Source: Verrucomicrobiota bacterium (lineage in GTDB: Bacteria > Verrucomicrobiota > Verrucomicrobiia > Verrucomicrobiales > Akkermansiaceae). Taken from it: DNA of 64,000 nt. The translations under genes were made by a program, and so were the position numbers. The notes beneath the pieces were generated by a model. That model was given only the letters and a program-made list of their open reading frames with translations, searched no databases and had not been told where the DNA came from. Position 1 is the stretch's first letter, and each line of letters opens with the position of its first letter. The stretch is from NCBI GenBank assembly GCA_030835305.1, contig JAURPJ010000062.1, positions 1 to 64,000 on the forward strand, written 5' to 3'. This document shows, one piece after another, positions 25,015 through 34,531 of the stretch.

Positions 25015-26781
25015 CTACTCATCTTCCTCGATCAAGTCGGGGTAGGCGGCCCGGGCGGCAGCGTGGCTGAGCTCATAAATTTCCGCGCTGGTTGGCATAG
25101 CCAAGGCTTCCCCGGCTAGAGCTTTGCATTCACTAAAATCCAGAGACATGAGAGCCTTGCGAACGGGAGCAACTTCACGAGGTCCAACTGAAAGTTCATC
25201 GACACCAAGACCCACGAGCAGAGGAGTCAGACTCAGATCGGCAGCCATTTCGCCGCAAATGCCGGTCCAGATTCCCACCCGGGATGAGGCGTCGGTCGTC
25301 ATTTTAATCATTCGAACGACAGAAGGATGGCTGGATCGGTAGAGCTTGGCTACGCGGTTATTAATACGATCAACCGCAACGGTGTACTGGATCAAATCGT
25401 TCGTTCCGATGGAAAAAAAATCGACCTCTTGAGCGATTTCATCGGCGACAAGAACGGCTGAAGGAATCTCAATCATCGCTCCGACTTCAAGATTGGCATC
25501 GTATTCACTTCCTTCGAGATCCAGTTCGTTCATGCATTCCTTGACGAGAGCTTGGCATTGTCGGATCTCGCTGACCCCGGAGATGAATGGGAACATCATG
25601 CCGAGCTTTCCATGGGCACTCGCACGGAGAATGGCACGCAGTTGCTCCTTGAAAAAATCAGGTCGATCCAGAGAGACGCGAATGCCACGCCACCCCAGAA
25701 ACGGGTTGGGCTCCGGTTCGGTGAGAGGTTCCGCCGATAGCTTGTCGCCTCCGGAATCGAGGGTCCGAATGATCGCGGGCTGGGATCCGGTTCGCCTCGC
25801 GAGCTCGGTGTAGGTCTTCGTCTGATCGTTTTCAGTAGGAGTTCGGCCGGCTTCGAGAAGGAAGAATTCGGTTCGAAAAAGCCCGACGCCCTCCGCGCGG
25901 TTGTCTTGAACGAGGTCGAGTTCGTGGGTGAATTCAATATTTGCCGAAAGCGTAATGTGGCGACCATCTTTGGTCGTGCTTTCTTGGTCACGAAGCTCTT
26001 CAAGCGCTTCACGTTGTTCGCGCTTTCTATTGGCGAGCAAGCGATAATGCTCGGTGGTTTTTCTGGATGGATCGACGATGAACTTCCCACTGTATCCATC
26101 GATGATGGCTGGTGCGAGCGCGGTAATTTCTACAACGGCCTTTCCCAGTCCGACAATGGCCGGGATTCCAAGAGCCCGGGCAAGAATTGCGGTATGTGAA
26201 TTGACACTTCCATCTTCTGTAACGAAACCTAGGAGTTTGCTCCGGTCCATCGAGGCGGTATCCGATGGCGTCAGTTCGTAGGCTACAAGGAGATGTTGAT
26301 GGTCCGGGTCGATGACTTCTTGGGAAGCCTCAAAATTTCTTAAAACCCGCTGGGAAACATCCTCGATGTCGATCGTTCTCTCGCGAAGGTAGGGATCGAC
26401 AATGCGACGCACGGCTTCAAGGACGGTCTGCATCACAGCATAAAAGCAAAACTCGGCGTTTTGCCTTCGGTCTTCAATAGCGCGCTCGACTTTTGCTTGC
26501 AGGCTGGGGTCGGCGAGAACCATGCCGTGCGCCTCGAAGACCAAGCCTTCATCGCCGCCAGCGACTTCATCGATTTTTGTCTTTAAGCTGGTAAGTTGCT
26601 TCCTGGTAATATCGAAGGCTGTTGCCAGACGCTCTTTTTCCCGTTCGATTCCTTCCTCCGGGATCTCATAGACGTCCGGTGCTGAAAACCCGCGCGCGGA
26701 GACATGAATGGGACCGAAAGCAATTCCACGCGACACCGGGGTGCCGTAAAATACTCTTTCTTTTGGATTCCTTTTCGCCAT
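25015..26781 (-). CDS. ptsI: Phosphoenolpyruvate-protein phosphotransferase (PTS enzyme I)
   Basis: Enzyme I takes phosphate from PEP and passes it to HPr. The 588-residue protein has the N-terminal HPr-binding domain and the phosphorylated His196 in GSVNSHTAILARALGIP. Its C-terminal TIM barrel carries NRAEGVGLFRTEFFLLE, GWRGIRVSLDRPDFF and the catalytic Cys region (GICGEMAADLSLTPLL). The HPr gene lies just upstream, 69 bp away, so they form ptsHI. No sugar permease (EII) is in the window. Confidence 0.96.
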   Translation of the reverse strand: MAKRNPKERVFYGTPVSRGIAFGPIHVSARGFSAPDVYEIPEEGIEREKERLATAFDITRKQLTSLKTKIDEVAGGDEGLVFEAHGMVLADPSLQAKVERAIEDRRQNAEFCFYAVMQTVLEAVRRIVDPYLRERTIDIEDVSQRVLRNFEASQEVIDPDHQHLLVAYELTPSDTASMDRSKLLGFVTEDGSVNSHTAILARALGIPAIVGLGKAVVEITALAPAIIDGYSGKFIVDPSRKTTEHYRLLANRKREQREALEELRDQESTTKDGRHITLSANIEFTHELDLVQDNRAEGVGLFRTEFFLLEAGRTPTENDQTKTYTELARRTGSQPAIIRTLDSGGDKLSAEPLTEPEPNPFLGWRGIRVSLDRPDFFKEQLRAILRASAHGKLGMMFPFISGVSEIRQCQALVKECMNELDLEGSEYDANLEVGAMIEIPSAVLVADEIAQEVDFFSIGTNDLIQYTVAVDRINNRVAKLYRSSHPSVVRMIKMTTDASSRVGIWTGICGEMAADLSLTPLLVGLGVDELSVGPREVAPVRKALMSLDFSECKALAGEALAMPTSAEIYELSHAAARAAYPDLIEEDE

Positions 26782-26850
26782 CAGACGAAAAGAAGCCTGA
26801 CGAGCTGAGCCCGTTCAGTCAATCACAAGGGGTTTGGAGGATTGGCGTCC

Positions 26851-27126
26851 CTAAGCTGGAGCCACCTCTTCGAAGTCTCTTTCGATCAATTCCCCAAGAG
26901 CGGCAAGTGCCTCTTTTTCTTTTTCACCTTTCGTGGTGACGGAGATGACAGATCCATGTCCCGCTGCCAACATCATCAAACCAAGAATACTTTTGCCATC
27001 AACTTCATCGTCGTCTTTCTCCACACGAATCTCGCATGGAAAGGTGTTTGCAATCTTGACGAATTGCGCGGCAGGGCGGGCATGGATTCCAAGCTGATTG
27101 GTAATGGTAAAATCTTTTTGAGGCAT
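26851..27126 (-). CDS. ptsH: Phosphocarrier protein HPr
   Basis: The 91-residue protein has the phosphorylated His15 in LGIHARPAAQFV and the regulatory Ser46 in DGKSILGLMMLAAGHGS, the site used by HPr kinase in bacteria that have HprK. The position of both residues is canonical. It is followed by ptsI. With no EII gene nearby the pair may serve distant permeases or a regulatory PTS. Confidence 0.95.
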   Translation of the reverse strand: MPQKDFTITNQLGIHARPAAQFVKIANTFPCEIRVEKDDDEVDGKSILGLMMLAAGHGSVISVTTKGEKEKEALAALGELIERDFEEVAPA

Positions 27127-27301
27127 AAAAACGTTCGTGTGAGGGACCTAGTCTGTATACGAAAATCGATGTCGCAAAGATAATTATTCTGGCATGCTTT
27201 GTGAACGTGTTATCACTTGATCTACAATTACAGGATTGTGAATCACTTTAAGAGGCGGATTTGGCCCGAAATTCTCTCAAGTTATTTTAAATTCCCAGAA
27301 G

Positions 27302-28627
27302 ATGCTTCGTTTGATTCAGACAGTTTCCATTGCTGGACTTCTTTGGCTGACCTGGCTGATTTTTCCTGCTGGTCAAGTGGGAGGTGGCGGTGAAATTCCA
27401 AAAAATCCTCCCGTAAGCGAGCGGAAGTTATCCGACATTGACGATTTCAGCTCGAAGGACCGGGGCAGATTTGTTGGGAAAGATGTCCGCAAGTGCCGTT
27501 CATTGGACGAGTTGTTGGAGGCTGTGGCAAAAATAGGGAAGGAGCTCGACTCCGATGACGATTCCGGGGAGACACTTCCGGCAGGCGTTCAAGACTTTGT
27601 CGATGGCTTGGGAGCGATGGAGTCCGAGCGATTGGTCAGACATTTCCATGAAATAAGCGCCAAATTTCCTAATCAGGGTCTCAGCTTGTATTTTCAGTTG
27701 ATTCAGCATTGGGGCAAGCTGGCTCCTGACGATGGCTTGGCTTTTGCGAGGGAATTAAATTCTTCAGACAACGAAGATTGGACGAATGTCTTCGGATACA
27801 CTTTTCTAGGTTGGGCTTCAGTGGCTCCTCTCGAGGCTTGGGAGGGATTTCAGGAAATGATCAAGCCAGGGAATGGGTTTTCTGATGCCGGTTTCTTTAT
27901 GGATCGAGTCAGGAGAAATCTTCTCGGTGAATTAGCGAAGAAACACTCCGGTCTTGCGCTCGGGCTCATTTCCAGATCAGGGAAGATTGACGATGGCGAA
28001 TGGATATCGTGGGAAAGTCGCGATTCTGTCTTTCGGAACCTTCCCGGGGGGCAGGATTGGGGTAAGATCGCTCGGGAGTTTGAGGCTTGCAAATTCGGCC
28101 AGGGAGAATCAGCAGCGGCGCTTATGCTCAGTGACCCGGGGCCGGAACTCTTTGCTAGATGGGCCGATGAGAAACCGTCTGAAGCCATTGAATGGTTCAC
28201 AAAAGAAAGCGTGGTCAGCGATGAGGGCCTTTTCTAAAACGAATGGGAAAGACTGATGGATACTTGGCACGAACGTTATCCTGAAAAGAGTTTATTATGG
28301 ATTGAGGGACAGATCGTCTCTGGACAGGAAGCAAAGTATCTTGAAACCCTGCGATACCTTTTTGACTCACCAACGGTCGGAGAACCCACTGTGCGAGCGG
28401 CGAGACTCCTGCCGGATCGTGATGAACGATTTAAAATCCTGAAACTCGCCGCACACTCTTCAGACTACGATGGCCATGTCTCGCGTGATCCTTTTGCCGC
28501 GCAACAAAACCCAATGAGCCAGGATCCTAAATTGGTGACAAACCTCATCCCTCAATTTCAACTTTCCGAGTCACAGGTCTCTGAAATTAAATCGATCATT
28601 ACAGCACGTCAAGGTGAGGGTGATTGA
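27302..28627 (+). pseudogene. Exported Verrucomicrobia-type protein gene with an in-frame TAA
   Basis: The frame begins at ATG 27302 with a signal peptide or anchor (MLRLIQTVSIAGLLWLTWLI). It reads helical repeat-like sequence (LVRHFHEISAKFPNQGLSLY, APLEAWEGFQEM) for 311 residues to a TAA at 28235-28237. The same frame continues without loss of character: NEWERLMDTWHERYPEKSLL on to TGA at 28627. Read through the stop it is 441 codons. The lesion is a single sense-to-TAA change in the phrase EGLF-stop-NEWERL. Repeats with Trp-Ala and His-x-x-Glu pairs resemble unnamed exported proteins common in this phylum. A truncated 311-aa product may still be made. Confidence 0.7.
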
Positions 28628-28693
28628 CTAGTTGTTAGGCAACCATGAATGCCACCCTCTTGACATTATTTTTTAATATACGAAAACCCTCCG

Positions 28694-29353
28694 GTGGATA
28701 AGCCTGCAATCCCTGGAAAAACGATTTATCGACTCTCAATCTACCATCGCTGCTTGCGGAAATTGGAAGATAATTCAATCGAAACGGTAAGTTCGTCGGG
28801 ACTTGCAAAGGCCGCTGGCGTCAATCCCGCCCAGCTTCGTCGTGACCTCGGATATCTGGGAAGCTTCGGAACCCGTGGCCTTGGTTATCCGGTCATCGAT
28901 CTCGCCGAGGCAATCCGCGAGGTTTTGGGGCGCGAAAACTTGCAACCTGTCATCCTAGTCGGAGTGGGTAATTTGGGAGCGGCTCTGCTCCGTTATGATG
29001 GGTTCAAGAAAGAGGGATTTGAACCAATTGGGGCCTTCGACACAGTTCCGGAAGCCGTGATGCTCCGTGGAATCAATGTCCCGGTTCATCATGTCGATGA
29101 AATGCCGGGCTTTATTCGGGAAAATAAGGTCAAGCTGGCCGTGCTTTCGGTTCCGGCCGCGCATGCCCAGGAGGTCACCAACGAATTGGTGGATGCGGGA
29201 ATCCAGGGAATCCTCAGCTTTTCGCCAACCGTACTTCAGGTTCCGGACTCGGTGACGGTCAACAGCGTCGATCTCGCCCTTGAGCTGGAGCAGGTCAGCT
29301 TTTTCATCAAGACAGACGGGACGTCCAATACCGACGTAAAGATCGTCCCGTAA
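28694..29353 (+). CDS. rex: Redox-sensing transcriptional repressor Rex
   Basis: Rex senses the NADH/NAD ratio and represses fermentation and respiration genes when NADH is low. The N-terminal winged helix (IYRLSIYHRCLRKLE, then AAGVNPAQLRRDLGYLG) binds DNA. The Rossmann motif VGVGNLGAAL at about 89-98 binds NADH, and the C-terminal domain-swap helix ends NSVDLALELEQVSFFI. The start is GTG at 28694 and length 219 is normal. The gene ends 3 bp before the convergent cytochrome gene. Confidence 0.95.
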   Translation: MDKPAIPGKTIYRLSIYHRCLRKLEDNSIETVSSSGLAKAAGVNPAQLRRDLGYLGSFGTRGLGYPVIDLAEAIREVLGRENLQPVILVGVGNLGAALLRYDGFKKEGFEPIGAFDTVPEAVMLRGINVPVHHVDEMPGFIRENKVKLAVLSVPAAHAQEVTNELVDAGIQGILSFSPTVLQVPDSVTVNSVDLALELEQVSFFIKTDGTSNTDVKIVP

Positions 29354-29356
29354 CCG

Positions 29357-31726
29357 CTATTTTTTAGCAGCCTGGTATTGAACTTCCAGATCCGCACATT
29401 TCTTTTGCTGAGCGGCAAGCTTGGAGGCGACCGAAGGGTCCTCATCTTTCAATAAGACAAGATCGGCAAGTTCCGCCTGGGCCTGAATCAAGGTAGCGTG
29501 GATTGCCGCGGCCTGCCATTTCTTGAGCCGAGCGGCGAACTGTGATTCCTTGGCAGTGGCGGCTCCGAGCTCGTGTTTGGCTGCTTCCGATCTTTTTTCT
29601 TTTTCCGAAATAGCCTTCCGGAGCGCCTGAAGCTGCTTTTGAACTTGTGTAATTCTAGCCTGCTTGGCTTTCATTTCGGCAACCTTCGCGTCCTTATCGT
29701 TGCTTGATTGGTCACGTTGCACAATTAACTGCTGATGTTCCGTCGTGAGCTGTTTGATCCGTACATTATTTCGGGCCATTCCAGCTTCTAGTTTTTTGCT
29801 TTCTTCAGCTTGAGCGGCCAGAAGCTTCTCATGTTTTGCCATTCTGCTGGCAATTTCCCCAACGATTTGTCTTTGACGGTGTTCGATTTGTTCGGCCGCA
29901 ATCAGAGCGTTCTTCTTTTCGATATTCTGAGGGTTCTTGTTTGATTCCTCTCGTTTTTGAGCGGTATCACGACTGGAAGCAGCCAAGGTTTGACTTGCAA
30001 TGGCACCCTCTTGCTTAATTGCTTGTTTTTCGTCAGCGAGCTTGCGCATCTCCTGGGCAAGCTTTTGTCTCTGCTTTGTTAATTCTTTGGCCTTTTGGGC
30101 AATTTGCTCTCGCTCTTTGATCTTATCCCCGGCTTGTTGGTCAAACTGCTTCCGTTGGGTGGACAAGACATTCGCAGCCTGTTGCAGATCAGCGTTTTCT
30201 TTTTTGAGTGCGACAATATTTGCCTCCGCTCTGGTGAGGTTTGTGCGGGCTTTTTTGACTGTGTTGTCCGCAGCCACACTTTTCTCTCGAAGCGAAACAA
30301 GTGCTACATTGAAGATTTTCTCCTCTTCGATAATCGAAGTGATTCTCTCTTGGATCGATGGTGGAGTCGCGCTAAGTTCACCGCCTTTCTTCAAGTCAGC
30401 TGTATTCCAGACTTCAATTTTTCCGTTCCAATCAGCGGTGAAATAGCGGGCGGCATCATGGGAAAAGGCGACCTCTGTCACCATGTCGGTGAACGGTTGG
30501 GTCTGCTTCTCGAGGGATAGATCCGGCTTCCAAAGTTTGACGCGGCGATCGCGCGTCGCGCAGATGAGTTGTCCATTCCGGGCATAGTCGAGAGCCAAAA
30601 TCCCACCGCCACCGGCATTGCCTTGTTTGATTTCCCTGCCTTGGTTCATGTCCCAGAAACGGATTGTTCCGTCTTCGGACGCGCTCGCGACCAAGTTGGA
30701 GTCGGCACGCCATTTAAGGTCTACAATGGCCTTTTGGTGACCACGAAGGCTGTGGAATTCGTTTCCGGTTACAGCCTCCCAGATTTGCAATCCGCTTCCA
30801 CGACCACCGGTCGCAAGAAGAACACCATCTGGTGAATAGGCGAGGGCGGTCACCCAGTCGGTGTGTTTCTTAATGCTCTTGATCTGTTCGCCTTCCTGAG
30901 TATCCCAGAGTTTGACAAGTCGTGCCGGTCCGCCCAGAGCCACTCCTCCGAGGTCTGCCCGGATATCGGCGGCGAGCACGGAATCGAATTCCTTGCCCAT
31001 CGTCATCATTTCCTTCCCTGTGGTGACGTCCCATGTAATGGTCGTTCCCAATTTTCCGCCAATCCCGCCGCCGGCGATGAGATATTTTCCGCTGGGGTGA
31101 AAGGAAACGCTTTCAGGGTTCCCCTTGGGGAAGGGGAGGACTCCGACCAATTCCAGGGTGTCGGAGTGGTAGAGGAGAACTTGTTTTTGCCCGGTCACAG
31201 CCAGAAGCGGAGCCCAGGGGCTTGCGTCCATGTCGGCAACGACGGTTGAGCGCGTCGGTGTAACCACCGGTTCGAGGAGCAGATCCTGAGGCATCGGAGG
31301 TGGACCCTCAGGCCGTTCGCCGGTCGGGACAGAGCCGAGCGAAAAAGCCGGTTTTTGTCTTTTTTTGGCCTTTGATCCTTTGTTTTCGAGAAGTCCACCG
31401 TCAATCCATGCGCGAATGAGATCGGCATCCTTCTTTGCAATTTTGTCACCCTCGGGGGGCATGACAGGCTCCTCGGTGTGGACGGTCACGGTATAAAGTT
31501 TTGACGATCCACCGTCTCCGGAAAGTGCAATCTTTCCGCCCGAGCTTCCAGACATGGTGCCAGTATAAGTGGAGAGATCGAGGTCGCCCTTTTTCTTGTC
31601 GGGATTGTGGCAATTCAGGCACTTCGATTCGAAGATCGGAAAGATTTGATCGTCGTAGGTAACCTTGTCTGCCGCACCGGAGACACTGGTAGAGATAAGA
31701 AGAATTGAGAGTGATGGCTTAAGCAT
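29357..31726 (-). CDS. Secreted c-type cytochrome / WD40 / coiled-coil protein
   Basis: This 789-residue protein begins with a signal peptide (MLKPSLSILLISTSVSGAAD). A planctomycete-type cytochrome C domain follows, with heme motif CLNCH at 36-40 and distal MPPEG near 93. From about 150 to 450 there is a WD40 propeller (VTALAYSPDGVLLATGG, IVDLKWRADSNLVASAS, IRFWDMNQG). From about 465 to the end it is a very long coiled coil rich in Lys, Glu, Gln and Ala. Family members sit in PSD1/DUF1501 clusters of the PVC phylum. It is the last of four genes on this strand, 12 bp after the PSD1 gene. Substrate unknown. Confidence 0.9.
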   Translation of the reverse strand: MLKPSLSILLISTSVSGAADKVTYDDQIFPIFESKCLNCHNPDKKKGDLDLSTYTGTMSGSSGGKIALSGDGGSSKLYTVTVHTEEPVMPPEGDKIAKKDADLIRAWIDGGLLENKGSKAKKRQKPAFSLGSVPTGERPEGPPPMPQDLLLEPVVTPTRSTVVADMDASPWAPLLAVTGQKQVLLYHSDTLELVGVLPFPKGNPESVSFHPSGKYLIAGGGIGGKLGTTITWDVTTGKEMMTMGKEFDSVLAADIRADLGGVALGGPARLVKLWDTQEGEQIKSIKKHTDWVTALAYSPDGVLLATGGRGSGLQIWEAVTGNEFHSLRGHQKAIVDLKWRADSNLVASASEDGTIRFWDMNQGREIKQGNAGGGGILALDYARNGQLICATRDRRVKLWKPDLSLEKQTQPFTDMVTEVAFSHDAARYFTADWNGKIEVWNTADLKKGGELSATPPSIQERITSIIEEEKIFNVALVSLREKSVAADNTVKKARTNLTRAEANIVALKKENADLQQAANVLSTQRKQFDQQAGDKIKEREQIAQKAKELTKQRQKLAQEMRKLADEKQAIKQEGAIASQTLAASSRDTAQKREESNKNPQNIEKKNALIAAEQIEHRQRQIVGEIASRMAKHEKLLAAQAEESKKLEAGMARNNVRIKQLTTEHQQLIVQRDQSSNDKDAKVAEMKAKQARITQVQKQLQALRKAISEKEKRSEAAKHELGAATAKESQFAARLKKWQAAAIHATLIQAQAELADLVLLKDEDPSVASKLAAQQKKCADLEVQYQAAKK

Positions 31727-31738
31727 CTTGAAAGGAGG

Positions 31739-34531
31739 TTAGTGATTAAAGAGATACTCCTTGGAATTGAGCAGAGCCCAAAAAATGTCCTCTAAAACAA
31801 CAAGCTTCTCTTTTGGCTCCCTGGCATTAGCGAGATTGTGGTTGAGCTTTGAGACCTCGGCCTCATTTGGATCTCGGGAAAGAGTTTTGCGATAAAGTGA
31901 TTTCACAATTTCCTCGGGCGGCATTTTCTCGTCGATCATCTTGTTAATGACCCGCCCCCGGATGATGCGATTGTGCACGGAGTCGCCATTGAGGAGGTGG
32001 AGTGCCTGGGAAAGGTTGGGCTCCATCTTCACCTCGCATGAGCAAACCGTCTTGCGGGTAGCACGTCCGAAGGTGGTCAGGAAGTAGGTCGAGGTATTTC
32101 CATCGGCAATGTTGACGGCCCGTGATCCAAGGGGAAGGCCCCGAAACTTGTTCGGGGTGGCCGTAACTTGCGCCAGAGTGTCGAGAAGGACCTCGGCGCG
32201 GAGCCGGCGAATACGCGACTTGGAGAAGTTCGTTTCATCGCTTCCGTTGGTCTCGTTCGCCTTGGTCGAAAGTTGATAGGTGCGCGAGGTGCAGATATCG
32301 CGGACAAGTCGTTTCATGTCGAAGTTGTATTCCGTGAACTTTTGACCTAGGGCTTCAAGGAGGGCTGGATTGGTGGCGGGATTAGAAATGCGGACGTCAT
32401 CGACCGGATCGACAATCCCAATACCGAAGAAGTGGGACCAAATGATATTAGAGACATTCCTGGCAAACCAAGGGTTTCCGGGCTTGGTCAGCCACTCGGC
32501 AACTGCCTTGCGCCGGGTCGTGCCCTTTACTTCGGCAAGACCATCACCAAGGTAAGTGGGAATTGCATTTTGTTTGGTGACAGGATGTTGGATCTCTCCA
32601 CCACCATCATAGATAATCATGTTTGTAGGGTCTTCCCCACGCTTGCGTTTCACTTGGGTGAAGAAGGAGGCAAAGCCATAGTAGTCATCCATGGTCCAGC
32701 GATCGAAGGGGTGGTTGTGGCACTGGGCGCATTGAATGCGGGTCCCCATGAAAACTTGGGCGACATTCTCGGTGAGCTTCTTAATGTCCTGTTCGGATTT
32801 AAAGAAGTTGGTCGCTGGGCTCTCATAGGAACCACCTGTTGCCGAGAGAAGGTCACGAACAATCTCGTTAAAGGGGCGATTGTTGGCGATCTGGCCACGG
32901 AGCCACTCATACCAGAGAAGGGCCGATTTGTAGGTGACATCGTTACCGTTATTTCCGGTGGTCCGGATCTGCAGAAGTTCGGCCCACTTCATGACCCAAA
33001 GCTCGGTGAAGTCTTTTCGCTCCAGCAACTGGTCGACCAATGCTTCACGCTTCTTTGGATTGGAATCCGTGATAAAACTATTCAGTTCCTCCTCGGTCGG
33101 AAGAAGTCCGACGATGTCGAGGTAGACCCGCCGGATGAACACTTCGTCGGAACAGATTTCGGATGGGACGATACGAAGTTTGTGGAGCTTCTCGTGAACA
33201 TGTTTGTCGATGTAGTTGAATTCCGGGAGTCGAGGACGCGTATATTGCAATCCATCGGGAATCACGATGGCCATGGAACCTTCGGTAAAAGTGTGGAAGC
33301 GGGCCATGAGGAAGGCTTCTCCCTGGGCCTTCGAGCTGGTCACCCCGGAATTTTCATCGATGGAAACAGAGTTATCGTTCGAAGAGGTGTAACTCGAGAG
33401 TGTCGAAACATCGCGGTCAGTGCCATCGGAGTAGGTGGCCTTGACGGTAAGCGGGATTTTCTTGCCCGACCCTTCAAGGAGAAACTCCTTGGGCTCCACC
33501 TCAATTTTGACGGGCAGTGCAATCTCCTCGGGATCGTAATGGGCACCATCTTGAATCCACTCAAGAAGGGTCGCGTAAAAAGGAGAGTCCTTTTCGAAGA
33601 GCTTGCCACCCGTATGTGGAACCGATCCGACTGCCTTGGTTAGAAGGAGGGATTCTTCAGGAAGTGCCAGGTTGATTCGGCGGCCGGCAAGCTCACGGGT
33701 GACACGGTGGTAATCACCCTTGGGATCATAGCCGAAGAGCGAGATCATAAATCCGTCCTGACCACGGGCGGAACCATGGCAGGCACCGGTGTTACAACCT
33801 GAGGCAGTGAAGACGGGGACAACGTCCTGTTGAAAGCTGATCCGACGATCCTTCGCCGCGTCTTTCACGATGACCGGAACGGTAAGTTCCTTTCCCCTGA
33901 AAGTGATTTTGACGGTCGTCGAGCCGTCCTTGATTGGGTGCAGGGTCGAGTCTTCGATACGGGTGAGTGATGGATCGGCGATGGTGAACTTAACCGAAGA
34001 TGTGACATCGCGGGTGACGGCATTCTTATCGGTCGCGAGAATGATGAGACGGTGGAAATCACGCTTCGTTTCCAGAGTGACCGAGGAGGGGTAGACCGCA
34101 ATCGAAGCCAGATTCGGGTCCGGGGCCGAGTGATCCTCGGTCGCGGCGCTTCGTTCCCGATGCTGGAGAGTGATCGTGTCATCCCACTCCGCGCCACTGG
34201 TGATCCAGTTTTTGATACGGGCAATCTCCTCTTGGGTCAGAGGTTCGCGCTCCTCTTTTTTTGAAGAAGGAGGCATGAATTCATCATCATCGTGCGGAAG
34301 CTGAATCCGGCGAAGAAGTTCGGATTTATCTGGTGCTTTCAAGTCGACGGGAGACCCTGAATCTCCACCTTCAAGAAATTTTGCTTTCACGTCCATGCGA
34401 AGGCCGCCTTTGTCCTTGTCGGCATTGTGGCATTCCACGCAGGAATGTTCAAAGACGTCGCGAACGTTATTGATAGATGCGGAGGCTCCAAGGGTGAGGG
34501 CGGTCAGTAAAAGGGGCGTGATGGGTTTCAT
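31739..34531 (-). CDS. Secreted PSD1-type cytochrome, DUF1549 and DUF1553 protein
   Basis: The 930-residue protein has a signal peptide (MKPITPLLLTALTLGASA), a cytochrome C motif CVECH at 31-35 with MPPSS near 87, and Ig-like BIG_2 domains around 150-230 and 360-440. DUF1549 follows (HEKLHKLRIVPSEICSDEVF, RRVYLDIVGLLPTEEELN) with a second CxxCH, CAQCHNHPFDRW, and then DUF1553 (NPWFARNVSNIIWSHFFG). A CNTGACHGSARGQDGF segment near 245-260 is also typical. These proteins are expanded in Planctomycetes and Verrucomicrobia and are thought to oxidise polymers or sugars, though the reaction is unproven. The start overlaps the PPC gene stop by 4 bp. Confidence 0.93.
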   Translation of the reverse strand: MKPITPLLLTALTLGASASINNVRDVFEHSCVECHNADKDKGGLRMDVKAKFLEGGDSGSPVDLKAPDKSELLRRIQLPHDDDEFMPPSSKKEEREPLTQEEIARIKNWITSGAEWDDTITLQHRERSAATEDHSAPDPNLASIAVYPSSVTLETKRDFHRLIILATDKNAVTRDVTSSVKFTIADPSLTRIEDSTLHPIKDGSTTVKITFRGKELTVPVIVKDAAKDRRISFQQDVVPVFTASGCNTGACHGSARGQDGFMISLFGYDPKGDYHRVTRELAGRRINLALPEESLLLTKAVGSVPHTGGKLFEKDSPFYATLLEWIQDGAHYDPEEIALPVKIEVEPKEFLLEGSGKKIPLTVKATYSDGTDRDVSTLSSYTSSNDNSVSIDENSGVTSSKAQGEAFLMARFHTFTEGSMAIVIPDGLQYTRPRLPEFNYIDKHVHEKLHKLRIVPSEICSDEVFIRRVYLDIVGLLPTEEELNSFITDSNPKKREALVDQLLERKDFTELWVMKWAELLQIRTTGNNGNDVTYKSALLWYEWLRGQIANNRPFNEIVRDLLSATGGSYESPATNFFKSEQDIKKLTENVAQVFMGTRIQCAQCHNHPFDRWTMDDYYGFASFFTQVKRKRGEDPTNMIIYDGGGEIQHPVTKQNAIPTYLGDGLAEVKGTTRRKAVAEWLTKPGNPWFARNVSNIIWSHFFGIGIVDPVDDVRISNPATNPALLEALGQKFTEYNFDMKRLVRDICTSRTYQLSTKANETNGSDETNFSKSRIRRLRAEVLLDTLAQVTATPNKFRGLPLGSRAVNIADGNTSTYFLTTFGRATRKTVCSCEVKMEPNLSQALHLLNGDSVHNRIIRGRVINKMIDEKMPPEEIVKSLYRKTLSRDPNEAEVSKLNHNLANAREPKEKLVVLEDIFWALLNSKEYLFNH

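Noticed and set aside
27180-27260. TTGTGAA followed by TATCACTT and a second TTGTGAA, resembling Rex operator half-sites upstream of the exported-protein gene
   Set aside because: The second half-site is out of register and poorly matched to TTGTGAA-N4-TTCACAA, so no Rex site is claimed.
28659-28690. TTGACA and an A/T-rich stretch upstream of rex, as a sigma-70 promoter
   Set aside because: No -10 hexamer at 16-18 bp spacing; the position so close to the start makes it doubtful.
32432-33643. 403-codon plus-strand frame opposite the PSD1 gene
   Set aside because: Antisense shadow of a highly conserved PSD1 gene with no protein family features.
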